NCBI GenBank assembly: GCA_947471745.1
Contig: CANJKZ010000822.1
Coordinates: forward strand, 219,001 to 283,000
Reading direction: 5' to 3'
Length of the DNA stretch: 64,000 bases
Source: Closterium sp. Naga37s-1
Lineage: Eukaryota; Streptophyta; Zygnematophyceae; Desmidiales; Closteriaceae
Shown piece by piece: positions 54,501 through 62,311 of the stretch. Position 1 is the first letter of the stretch, and each line of letters opens with the position of its first letter. The notes under the pieces are model-generated. The model was not told the origin of the DNA and made no database searches. It was given only the letters and a program-made list of their open reading frames with translations. The position numbers were made by a program, and so were the translations under genes.

Positions 54501-57441
54501 ACCACCTTCTCGACGATCCCCCCACGTGAAGCGAGGTTGTTTTTGAGACGTCTCAAAAACAACCTCGCTTCACGTGGCATCCCATGACTTTCACTAGAGC
54601 TTTCTAGAACCTTCTCAACGATCCCCCCATGGTTCATTCTTCTGCTATTTTTTAGGCGCCTCAAAAATCGTCCCAACGTTTTCCCCCACAGTTCATTTCT
54701 CCGCAGTCAGCCAATGTTCCCCCTCGGTTGACATGGCAAGAGGGGCATTCCTAAACTTCCCCCCTCCTGCCATATTTTATCCCCGTCACTACCGGCATCA
54801 CCTGATATTTGATTCGCTGGCATGCCTTGGGATTGACGTTGCATGGCAAGAACCCGTCAACCCTCTCCCCTTCCCCCAACATCCCCACTGCCTCTATTCC
54901 CATCACCCACCCCCTTTCCCTTCTCTCTCCCAACTGCCTTATTTTACTCTTGGGCTCCCTCTCCCCCTATCCCTTCCCTTTTTCTCTTCAACAGTTGGCT
55001 ATTCTTATCAACGTGGCAAGAAGAGGGCTCCTGCACTATCCGTTAACCAAGCGTTCGGATCTGCCACACTCAGGGGCATCTTGATTGTCGTGGCATGGCA
55101 AGAACCCATCGACCCCTTAAAGCCCTTTCCTCCACTTCCCCTTTTTGGCCTCCCCCCTTCTCATAACCCTCCCCCCTTACTCCTATGTAACCACCCCCCA
55201 ACTCCCTCCTCCTCCCCTGTCCTCTAACCCTCTCTTCAACAGTCGGCCATTCTCATCAACGTGGCAAGAGTGGGGCTCCTGCACTCATTAACCAAGCGCT
55301 CGAATCTGCTTCCCTGGCGGGCCTTGGGATTGACGTGGCATGGCACGAACCTATCGACCCCTCACAGCCCCTTTCCCATAACCCTTTCCCTTTTCCTCAA
55401 CCCCTCAGCCTTCCCCTTTTCCCTCTATTCCCTGCCTTACCCCTTCTTGTTCCCACTTCCCCTCCCTAACCCCTCTCTTCCAACCCTTTCTTCCACAGTC
55501 GGCCATTCTCATCAACGTGGCAAGAGGGGTTCTCCTGCACTACCCTGCCATTAACCAAGCGCTCGAATCTGCTTCACTAGCTGGCCTTGGGATCGTTGTG
55601 GCATGGCCCCTCAGAGCCGATTCCTTCAAAACCTCACCCCTTCCTTTATTTGCCCCCTTCACCATCTCCCTCTTTCCTCTAACGTCTCCCTCTTTCCTCT
55701 ATGAACCCCCCACTAACCCCCCTCCCTCCCCTCAATTCTTCCCTCTGACTCCAGTCAGCCATTCTCATCAACGTGGCAAGAGGGGGGCTCCTGCACTACC
55801 CTGCCATTAACCAAGCGCTCGAATCTGCTTCACTAGCTGGCCTTGGGATCGTTGTGGCATGGCCCCTCAGAGCCGATTCCTTCAAAACCTCACCCCTTCC
55901 TTTATTTGCCCCCTTCACCATCTCCCTCTTTCCTCTAACGTCTCCCTCTTTCCTCTAACGTCTCCCTCTTTCCCCTATGAACCCCCCACTAACCCCCCTC
56001 CCTCCCCTCAATTCTTCCCTCTAACTCCAGTCGGCCATTCTCATCAACGTGGCAAGAGGGGGGCTCCTGCACTACCCCGCCATTAACCAAGCGCTCGAAT
56101 CTGCTTCACTAGCTGGCCTTGGGATTGACGTGGCGTGGCAAGAACCCATCGACCCCTCAGAGCCCCTTTTGAAGCACCCTGGCGTTATAGTCACACCGCA
56201 TATTGCGGGCGTCACCGAGGTGTCGTACCGACGAATGGCAGAGGTGCGTTGCATGGGGGGCAGGAATTATGTGCATGGGGGGAGTCTGTTTTTGGATTCG
56301 ACTCAAAAGCAGCGTGTAATGAGTCTGTTTTTGAGTCGACTCAAAAACAGACTCATTACATGGGGGGCAGGAAGTGCGTGCATGGGGGGCAGGAAGTGCA
56401 TGCATGGGGAAGGGAAGCGCGTGCATGGGGAAGGGAAGCGCATGCATGGGGAAGGGAAGCGCGTGCATGGGGAAGGGAAGTGCATGCATGGGGAAGGGGA
56501 AGCGCGTGCATGGGGGAGGGGAAGCGCGTGCATGGGGGAGGGGAAGCGCGTGCATGGGGGAATGGCATTCCCCCTCTGAGAAGCACGCTCAGCATATTGC
56601 AGGCGCGACTGAGGCGTCTTGCTGGAGAATGGCAGAGGTGCGTGCATGAAAGGGCGAGGAGTGTGGGTGGGTGTAGGTGTGTACCCCTTCTGAAGCACGC
56701 TCCGCATCTTGCGGGCGTTACTGAGGTGTCTTGCTGGAGAGTGGCAGAGGTGTCTTGCTGGAGAGTGGCAGAGGTGTCTTGCTGGAGAGTGGCAGAGGTG
56801 TCTTGCTGGAGAGTGGCAGAGGTGTCTTGCTGGAGAGTGGCAGAGGTGTCTTGCTGGAGAGTGGCAGAGGTGTCTTGCTGGAGAGTGGCAGAGGTGTCTT
56901 GCTGGAGAGTGGCAGAGGTGTCTTGCTGGAGAGTGGCAGAGGTGTCTTGCTGGAGAGTGGCAGAGGTGTCTTGCTGGAGAGTGGCAGAGGTGTCTTGCTG
57001 GAGAGTGGCAGAGGTGTCTTGCACACTGGTAAAGAGAGAGGGTGGTTGCACGTTTACATGTGGCGTGGGGGTGAAGGAGAGGAAGAGGGGATGGGAGGGT
57101 GAGGGGCGGGGAGTAGAGAGGGGGGGAGGAAGGGGAGGGGGGGGGGGGGGGGGGGGGATGAGGGAGAGTACATGGGGGAAGGGGAAGAGAGGGGTTTGGC
57201 GCACGCGTATGTGGTTATATGGGGAATGTGTTGGATGTGTATGGGTAATGATTATTAGATCCGAGCAACCTCACATATTCATTCCTACTAAAAGTAGGCC
57301 GTTTTCCCATGCCCAAATTACACCAACAGTGGGAGCCTTTGTTTCTTTATGCTGCATTTTGTGCTTTCACAGATTATTTACCAAACCGTACTTCAAGTCA
57401 GAGACGAAGAGGTACTTACGCACGTGGAGCTGGTCAACTAG
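48562..57441 (+). CDS. D-isomer-specific 2-hydroxyacid dehydrogenase (AT1G72190-like)
   Basis: NAD(P)-dependent oxidoreductase of the D-2-hydroxyacid dehydrogenase family, closest in motif layout to Arabidopsis AT1G72190, whose substrate I do not know. Exons: 48562-48786, 49374-49724, 50922-50993, 52890-53028, 53602-53699, 54152-54193, 56031-56243, 57373-57441; 1,209 bp, 402 residues. The N-terminus (MSPATSLLRHAARPVVARSL) is Arg-rich without acids and may be an organelle targeting peptide. Then VLFCGDEFPE, QFGVGLEGVDVAAATARGI, RIPSADTGNAVSCAEHAIYL, nucleotide-binding ALIVGYGGIGKAL (exon 4), VADLVFLCCQQTTET, INVARGG (catalytic Arg), VAWQEPIDP (Glu) and TPHIAGVTE (His), ending VLTHVELVN. Intron 6 begins AAG|GCAAGT, a GC-AG intron; the others are GT-AG. 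Most of the 8.9 kb is exon-edge copies and minisatellites. Confidence 0.92.
48842..48918 (+). repeat. Copy of dehydrogenase exon 1 3' edge
   Basis: Repeats the codons TTAAPEASARVASAPLAEG and the donor region of exon 1 with about 90% identity by eye, just downstream of the intact exon. Confidence 0.85.
49824..50165 (+). repeat. Two copies of dehydrogenase exon 2 3' edge with donor
   Basis: LEGVDVAAATARGIRVGRIP...LALALLRKQ|GT at 49824-49954 and a shorter IPSAHTGNAVSCAEHAIYL copy at 50081-50160, both downstream of exon 2. Confidence 0.9.
50260..50910 (+). repeat. Copies of dehydrogenase exon 3 5' edge and a 24-bp pyrimidine array
   Basis: Five upstream copies of QESIQQRRLGQPI-like sequence occur near 50285, 50370, 50465, 50545 and 50686. 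The 50686 copy has a full acceptor (CACAG|AAGCGC). 50762-50905 is a run of CTCCTCCCTTCATACCCCTCGC-type units, a multiplied pyrimidine tract in front of the intact exon at 50922. Two palindromes near TTTTGAGTCGACTCCAAAG lie at about 50428 and 50512. Confidence 0.83.
51130..51860 (+). repeat. Copies of dehydrogenase exon 3 3' edge and a 29-bp minisatellite
   Basis: CCCATCGGGCAAACCATC and GGCAAGTCGGTGGGTTC (exon 3 end plus donor) recur at 51135-51175, with shorter traces near 51715 and 51843. From 51179 to 51610 a 29-bp unit (GTGCAAGTGGGTTCTTGCTATTG...) repeats about 15 times; its AAGTGGGTTC part resembles the exon end plus donor. Confidence 0.85.
51906..51970 (+). repeat. Copy of dehydrogenase exon 4 5' edge
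   Basis: GCACTGATTCTGGGGAATGG...GGCAATCGGTGCGAGGCTGA matches the beginning of exon 4 (ALIVGYGGIGKALAARLR codons), upstream of the intact exon at 52890. Confidence 0.8.
52236..52795 (+). repeat. 22-bp minisatellite (~25 copies) containing TACTAAT
   Basis: Unit TCCTATTATACTAATAGTGG+GC with a 22-bp period. TACTAAT matches the branch-point consensus closely, and ACTAATAGTGGGC resembles the exon 4 start (CACTCATAGTGGGG), so the unit may derive from the branch point and exon edge. It ends 95 bp before the real acceptor. Confidence 0.9.
53126..53410 (+). repeat. Copy of dehydrogenase exon 4 3' edge leading into a (GGTG)n microsatellite
   Basis: 53126-53199 repeats the exon 4 end (GGGATGGGCAGGCGTGCATG...GAGACAG) with its donor. 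53200-53410 is almost pure GGTG repeat broken by two GACTGTGGGTGTGTA units. The microsatellite appears to have grown out of the GTGGGTGG donor sequence. Confidence 0.88.
53812..54150 (+). repeat. Inverted repeat and 30-bp/12-bp arrays before exon 6
   Basis: About 23 bp around ACAAAACAGAGTCAATGCAG occur inverted at about 53813-53835 and 53863-53886. 53925-54060 repeats GACTCTTTTTGTCTCTGCTT units, and 54060-54150 repeats CTCTCTGCTTGC to the acceptor of exon 6, giving an extreme pyrimidine tract. Confidence 0.85.
54328..54369. repeat. 42-bp near-palindrome with GAGAATTCTC core
   Basis: Symmetric about 54348/54349 (AA|TT) with two mismatches; outer arms GTTTGAGGTTGAT are local intron sequence. 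Confidence 0.85.
54522..54577. repeat. Perfect 56-bp palindrome with GAGACGTCTC core
   Basis: All 28 base pairs match about the centre 54549/54550. It begins CCACGTGAAGCGAGG and has TTTTTGAGACGTCTCAAAAA in the middle. On both sides lies a ~50-bp direct repeat (CATCCCATGACTTTCACTAG ...). It lies in intron 6 of the dehydrogenase. Confidence 0.97.
54710..56030 (+). repeat. Five copies of dehydrogenase exon 7 5' edge
   Basis: Acceptor plus SAILINVARGGLLHYPAINQ... copies begin near 54708 (decayed), 54992, 55243, 55499 and 55755; the intact exon is at 56031. The 55499, 55755 and 56031 copies are nearly identical over about 110 bp plus the filler between them (period about 256-276 bp). Confidence 0.92.
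56315..56360. repeat. Perfect 46-bp palindrome with GAGTCGACTC core
   Basis: Perfect pairing about 56337/56338; arms TGTAATGAGTCTGTTTTTGA. Another partial version (TTTTTGGATTCGACTCAAAA) is 30 bp upstream. In intron 7 of the dehydrogenase. Confidence 0.96.
56385..57020 (+). repeat. GCATGGGG array and 24-bp minisatellite from dehydrogenase exon 7 3' edge
   Basis: 56385-56560 repeats GCATGGGGAAGGGAAGCGCG-type units. Two edge copies of exon 7 (CATATTGCAGGCG...GGCAGAG|GTGCG) follow at about 56588 and 56698. Then 56731-57020 is 12 copies of GTGTCTTGCTGGAGAGTGGC+AGAG, clearly the last 24 bp of exon 7 (GTGTCGTACCGACGAATGGC+AGAG) amplified. Confidence 0.93.
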
Positions 57442-58432
57442 TTGAACGGCTGAAAGTGACACATGATACATACAATTTGATTTATTGGTTTATGATGCAC
57501 AACTATACCTGTGTAACCGTTCTCAATTTGTACTCCCATCGGGGCTGCTTATGTGTCGAATCCTAATACAATTGCACCAGTTCTGCTTTTTGTGGCTGCT
57601 CGGCTCCCACGTCAAGCAAAGCCTCGCTGCCTTTTTGCTGGTAACGTCGCTGCTTTTCAGCAAGATGAATTTTCGCACCAGCTAATGGCTCTTTCGCAAA
57701 CGCCAGATGCACACTGCATTCGCAAACGCCAGGCACATGTCTCCTCCCCTGTCTTCTGGTGCGTGTATGGATGACGCGCTAGAAACCTGCACCTGTCGAG
57801 ATTCGAGAATACCGACCTTGGGAGCCCCGCAGACGCGGCACGCTTCGGCACCGCCATCTCCGAGACACGCGGGCCTTTCGTCTGCACTCGTCTACGTGTA
57901 ACCGCCAGTTCCTCGCTCGTAACGCCGCCAGCAGTCTTTTGAGCGGTTGCGTGCGCGACAGCTCGAAAAGTGCATTCGAAGTGGCGTGACGAGCATCGAA
58001 ACGACGTGGCTCGTTCTTGCGCTTTTTTGGGGAAGCGTGTCCGGCGGTGACTCGTTTTCGACAAAAAACTATGGAATTCTGGACTCCAGAATCCAGAATT
58101 ACTGTAGCATCTCTGGTCGGCGGTTTTCCCTGTGATCGCCTGTCGGCTGGACCACACGGAATAGCGAGACAACGAGCTGTTTGCTTTTCTCTGGTGAATT
58201 CCAGCAAGCTTCCTTACAGCTGTCCATCGAGCTGTACATATATCCGCCTAGTTCCGATAGATTTCAAACAGCTGTGATTATCAAGCAACGTCAAGCTTTT
58301 TTCAGAAAAGTTTAGTGCTGTTCCCTTCGTTGTCAGCTGTCCGAGACGAGCTGTCTACCTTGGTCTATCGGACTCGAGGGAGTCAAGGAAACTACTTAGT
58401 TTACGAGCGCCTGACGTGCTCAGTCTGAAATT
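57442..58432. other. Intergenic, dehydrogenase 3' flank and PADRE promoter
   Basis: No gene is supported on either strand; minus-strand ORFs here lack domains. The last ~130 bp should be 5' UTR of the next gene. Confidence 0.35.
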
Positions 58433-59482
58433 ATGACGCAAGCGGCGCTCCTCCTCCTCCCGGACGGTGGCGTGAAGTTAATTACCGAAAGGACTCGCGT
58501 TTCTGACATAATGAAGGACCACCCAGGCTTCGCTGTCGGCTCGTTCACCTCGAACCGCGAAGTCCTCCCTGCAGAGAAGCTCCTGCGATCAGGCAGCAGT
58601 TACTACCTCCATCGGGTTACCAACTCAAACGGAAGCTCCGACCTTGGGAACGCCGACGATGGGTCGTTTAGCGGGTTCCCGCGCACGAGGTCTTACGCCA
58701 GTGCGCCGTCGATTCGCGGCGATACCCCCAGCCCCGAACACCCTTCGCAGGATCTCCGCCAGGCGTCGCAATCGCACCCTCAAAGCCACAATTTTCGTGA
58801 CTTCGCTGGTTCGCTGAATTTCGTAAGATCGTCGACCATGTCCCGCCGCGCGTCGCTGGCAATCGATACGTCCACTCGAGGGATCTCAGAAGCGCCAACG
58901 CCGCACCGTCAGCAGCGACAGCCGAGGCAGCGATGCAAGCACGAGCAGCAGACGTATCGTTACGACGCGATAAGCCCGAAATCCCCAGCAACTCCCAGGT
59001 TACCCAGTGTTATCGGTGCGAGCACCCCATCATTCTCGTCCTCTTCGTCCATCTCGCCATCCCCTCTACAGCTTTCGCCACGTGGAGCCACTAGCGAGCT
59101 GCTGAGTCCGCGTTACCAGGACTTCGCGGCGTGGTCGTCAAGTACCGCCTCAAGCAGCAACGGTGACCTGCCCAGGGTGCACTCAGAAACCACCCTCCGC
59201 TCACACATCACTTCCAGCAACCACCCATCTCGGGAGGCTGGTAATGTTGGCGATTTTGCTGCGACGCCTGCAGCTCCAGTTCGCCAAAGCGGGGTTCAGG
59301 GACGTATACTCAAGTGGAAAATAAGGGAAGATACGACGGCGACTGCCAAGGGAGGCCGCCTCTCAACTTGCGCAGAGGATCTAATGGCTACGCGGCTGTT
59401 GCTGGCGGGATCCTATGGCAACAATAATTCTAGGGCTAGCATTAGTGGAGTCCCTCCATTGCACATGAGGAACGGCTTCTAG
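58433..59482 (+). CDS. PADRE-domain (DUF4228) protein
   Basis: An intronless 349-codon gene. Residues 1-65 match the PADRE/DUF4228 start: QAALLLLPDGGVKLITERTR, then VSDIMKDHPGFAVGSFTSN, then LLRSGSSYYLHRV (the L-x-x-G-x-x-Y-x-L element). In land plants these small proteins respond to pathogen and abiotic stress, and the rest of the chain is disordered. Here residues 70-300 are rich in Ser, Pro and Arg with no fold visible. A short conserved-looking basic segment (GRILKWKIREDTT) precedes the end, where many family members also have a C-terminal motif. No N-terminal Gly for myristoylation is present, unlike many plant members that begin MGN. Location is not predictable. Confidence 0.82.
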   Translation: MTQAALLLLPDGGVKLITERTRVSDIMKDHPGFAVGSFTSNREVLPAEKLLRSGSSYYLHRVTNSNGSSDLGNADDGSFSGFPRTRSYASAPSIRGDTPSPEHPSQDLRQASQSHPQSHNFRDFAGSLNFVRSSTMSRRASLAIDTSTRGISEAPTPHRQQRQPRQRCKHEQQTYRYDAISPKSPATPRLPSVIGASTPSFSSSSSISPSPLQLSPRGATSELLSPRYQDFAAWSSSTASSSNGDLPRVHSETTLRSHITSSNHPSREAGNVGDFAATPAAPVRQSGVQGRILKWKIREDTTATAKGGRLSTCAEDLMATRLLLAGSYGNNNSRASISGVPPLHMRNGF

Positions 59483-60214
59483 CATGGCTTGGGTAGAAGC
59501 AGCTCGTTGTTCGTGCTATGTGAGTTGGGATTTGCCCCATGATAGGTTCTATACTCGTTTATCTAATAATGCTGAATGAATATAAATGTTATCACCTTGT
59601 GGTCTGAAACTGCAATTGCGAATGTGCATAATTTTCATGTACACACATATTGTAAGTAATATCAACCGTTTCAATTACAGCTGTAATCTACAAATATTTT
59701 TCGAGTAGTAATCGAGTACTCGACAACGGAAACTACTCGAGGCAACACTGAGCTCCTGTTTAGGTTCTGTCCCAAATGCCCAGCTTCCCTCATCACAAGC
59801 TGCAGGTCGCATTCTGAATGGCTGCTGCTGCTGCTTGCAATCATCTTCAAAGGTCGCGCTCAAGCCAAGCCGCACATTTGCTTTGTACGCGTGTCTCTCA
59901 ATGCGCTGCTTGCAGGTCCGTTTTAGGTAATCCGCAACAGCTGTGAGAATCTTAAGACGCCGCACCCTAAACTCACCTGAGTTCCTCGCCAAAATCAGCC
60001 CGCCAGAAACTCTCACTTACTTGAACCCCAATTGCCTTTAACGGCCATCCCGACGACGTTTCGTGAGATTCCTGATGAATTTGATGAACACTGGAAACGG
60101 CGTTTCGCGACATTGCTGACGGTGTTCGGCCAGTCCTGCTGACCAGTTCCGGTAGGCCTTCGCCTTCTGCCAGATCCCGGCTGCACGTGTCTGTCCTTCG
60201 ACGAGAGCTGCGTC
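59483..60214. other. Intergenic
   Basis: Early part is AT-rich 3' flank of the PADRE gene with AATAAA-like AATGAATATAAATG near 59573. No gene recognised. Confidence 0.4.
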
Positions 60215-61570
60215 ATGGCTTCGAAGCGTCCCTCGGAGCCTGAAGCCGCGCCGAGCCTATCGTCCATGGAGAATCTACAGCGAGTGGAGCAGGTATGACG
60301 AGAGAATGAGGAAGAATCAGGGAACATCGTTGCGCGTAGAACAGGACGTGAGAATCATCAAGAAAATCTACAGTGCGTGAATTACACGGTTTGACGGACG
60401 TCTGAAAAAGAAGAAATGAGTTACTCACGTTGACTCTTAGCGTGCACCTTGCCGATGCTCTGACGTCTCTCCATGTCTCTCCATGTCTCTCTATGTCCCC
60501 ATGTTCCCCCATAACTCCATCTCCGCCGTGTCTCTTCGTGACTCCCCATGTCTCCCGATGTTGCCTTATGTCCCCCCACTTCTTCCACGTAACCCATATC
60601 TCACCTACCATTTCTTAAACTCATCAACACCATGAATGTACAACCAACAGAATCCGTGCTGTCACGTCACCCTGATCCCTTTCTGTATGGTTCACACTTA
60701 TACCCTAACCGAATCTTCATCCATTCCGGAATTACCGCAGCGAATAATCGACGCTGTCAAATGCGCAGGCAACGTCATGCAGCTGCTCGGCCAATCAGGA
60801 CCGTCCGCACCAGTAGGAGGCGGAAGTGGAGGGGGAGGTGGGCCTTCGCATCCGCACCTTCCAGGGAACGTTCATGGAAGCATTGCTGCAGGGGGGGGAC
60901 CGGGAGGGGCAAACAGGAAACCAGAAATGGTGGCTGGGATGTGCCAAGATTTCATGCTGGCCATGCGGGTGAGCTAATATAAATTGTTCCACATGATGTT
61001 CCAACCAGCATGTGACACTTAAAAATCTACAGCTCCTTTTTTCCAGCTTGTTGGTACCTTTCTGATTCCAGCTTGTTGGTACCTTTCTGATTTGTGCCTC
61101 CTTATTTGTAAATATGGTTCTTGCAGGATGTTCAAGTGATTATGCGCAATGAGATCCGCATAATGTGTGAATACCGCTCCTATGAGAACAGTGACTATAT
61201 GGAGCGCTTGCTCGCCGAGCTCAGTGCTGAGAAACTAGACTGCTTGGGAAACCGCATTCAGCATCTCCAGCAAGTATTGGGCAATGATGGTGATGACGAG
61301 GAAAATGAGGAAGTTGATGATGGTGCTGGTGGTTACAAGGCGGGTGGTGGTGATGGTGATGCGGAAAAGCCCAGCACTAGTGATGGCACAGGGAATGAAA
61401 AGACGGGCATGGATGAGTTGCCTGGGTCTGTTAGTGGTGAGGGGCAGGAGAAGGCAGGAGAGAACGAAGAGGAGAATGATCAAGAAACGGGGCGATTAGA
61501 AGACGATATTGGTTTGCCCTCAATGTTTTTATCCATGCTCCCTGTTGCTAGAGAAGAGTCACCAGAGTAA
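60215..61570 (+). CDS. MED11: Mediator complex subunit 11
   Basis: Head-module subunit of the Mediator co-activator that pairs with MED22 and contacts RNA polymerase II/TFIIH. Exons 60215-60292, 60741-60968, 61127-61570 (750 bp, 249 residues, all phase 0). The exon 1-2 join gives ENLQRVEQRIIDAVKCAGNV (first helix). Exon 2 continues MQLLGQS, a Gly-rich spacer, and MVAGMCQDFMLAMR. Exon 3 continues DVQVIMRNEIRIMCEYRSYE, NSDYMERLLAELSAEKLDCL and a coiled end, the MED11 four-helix layout with its conserved E-Y-R-x-Y/F-E-x-x-x-Y. Plant MED11 is about 115 residues; here a Gly/Ser/Pro linker and an acidic C-terminal tail (about residues 155-249) more than double it. Start chosen because the upstream minus-strand ORF crosses it and no earlier in-frame ATG joins the exon. 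Confidence 0.85.
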
Positions 61571-62311
61571 GGCTTGCTTGGAAATGTTGGAAAATATATA
61601 CCGTATGAAGGGCTTGTTCTGAAGTTTATAAGACCCGTTCATAGGGTACAATATTGTAAAACATGGTGAGGTAGCTCGTATCAAGTCTGCTCAGTATCTT
61701 ACAACCGTGTCAGTGACGCTCCCTCCCCCGGTTCTGCTCTGCTGCCTCATGTTGGGCTGAAAAACCCTTAGGATCTTTGCAGGGGTGAAGTCTGGGTAGA
61801 GTTGGTGTAGTAGCGGAAGCGTTAATTAAAGAGTTGTGAACCACCTTGCGCTAGTATGTGAGGGCAAAGTAAGTTAATTAAAACAAAGAGATACAAGCTT
61901 TTATAAGAGTACAAGGAATACGAAGAGATACAGTTAATAACCGTTTTACTATTGCTGTTGCGGTTCGATACAGTGACGACTCGGGCAACTGTTTAATACC
62001 GAGTCAGTTGTTTGTCCTTGCTGTCGCGCTGTACTTTGTCAGGTCAAAGGTCGCTGACCTTTGACTTTCGCGTAACCTCCAACAGTTACTTTCAACCTCC
62101 GAGGGTTGACTCGCCGGTGATTCGTTATACTTCGTTTCTTTTGTGTCTTAGTGTTTCGACACGACAGAGGCGCTTAGGACCGATTGTTTCCAACACCTCA
62201 CACAGAAAGCAACCCTAAAAGTCCCATAATTTCGTCCTTCGAGTCATTTTGTAGTCACTAACGGGTAGCCATTTCCCAGTGCAGGTTTCCGTTTCCCAGA
62301 AATTTGCAGCC
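61571..62311. other. Intergenic
   Basis: No supportable gene. Probably MED11 3' UTR and the promoter of the next gene. Confidence 0.35.
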
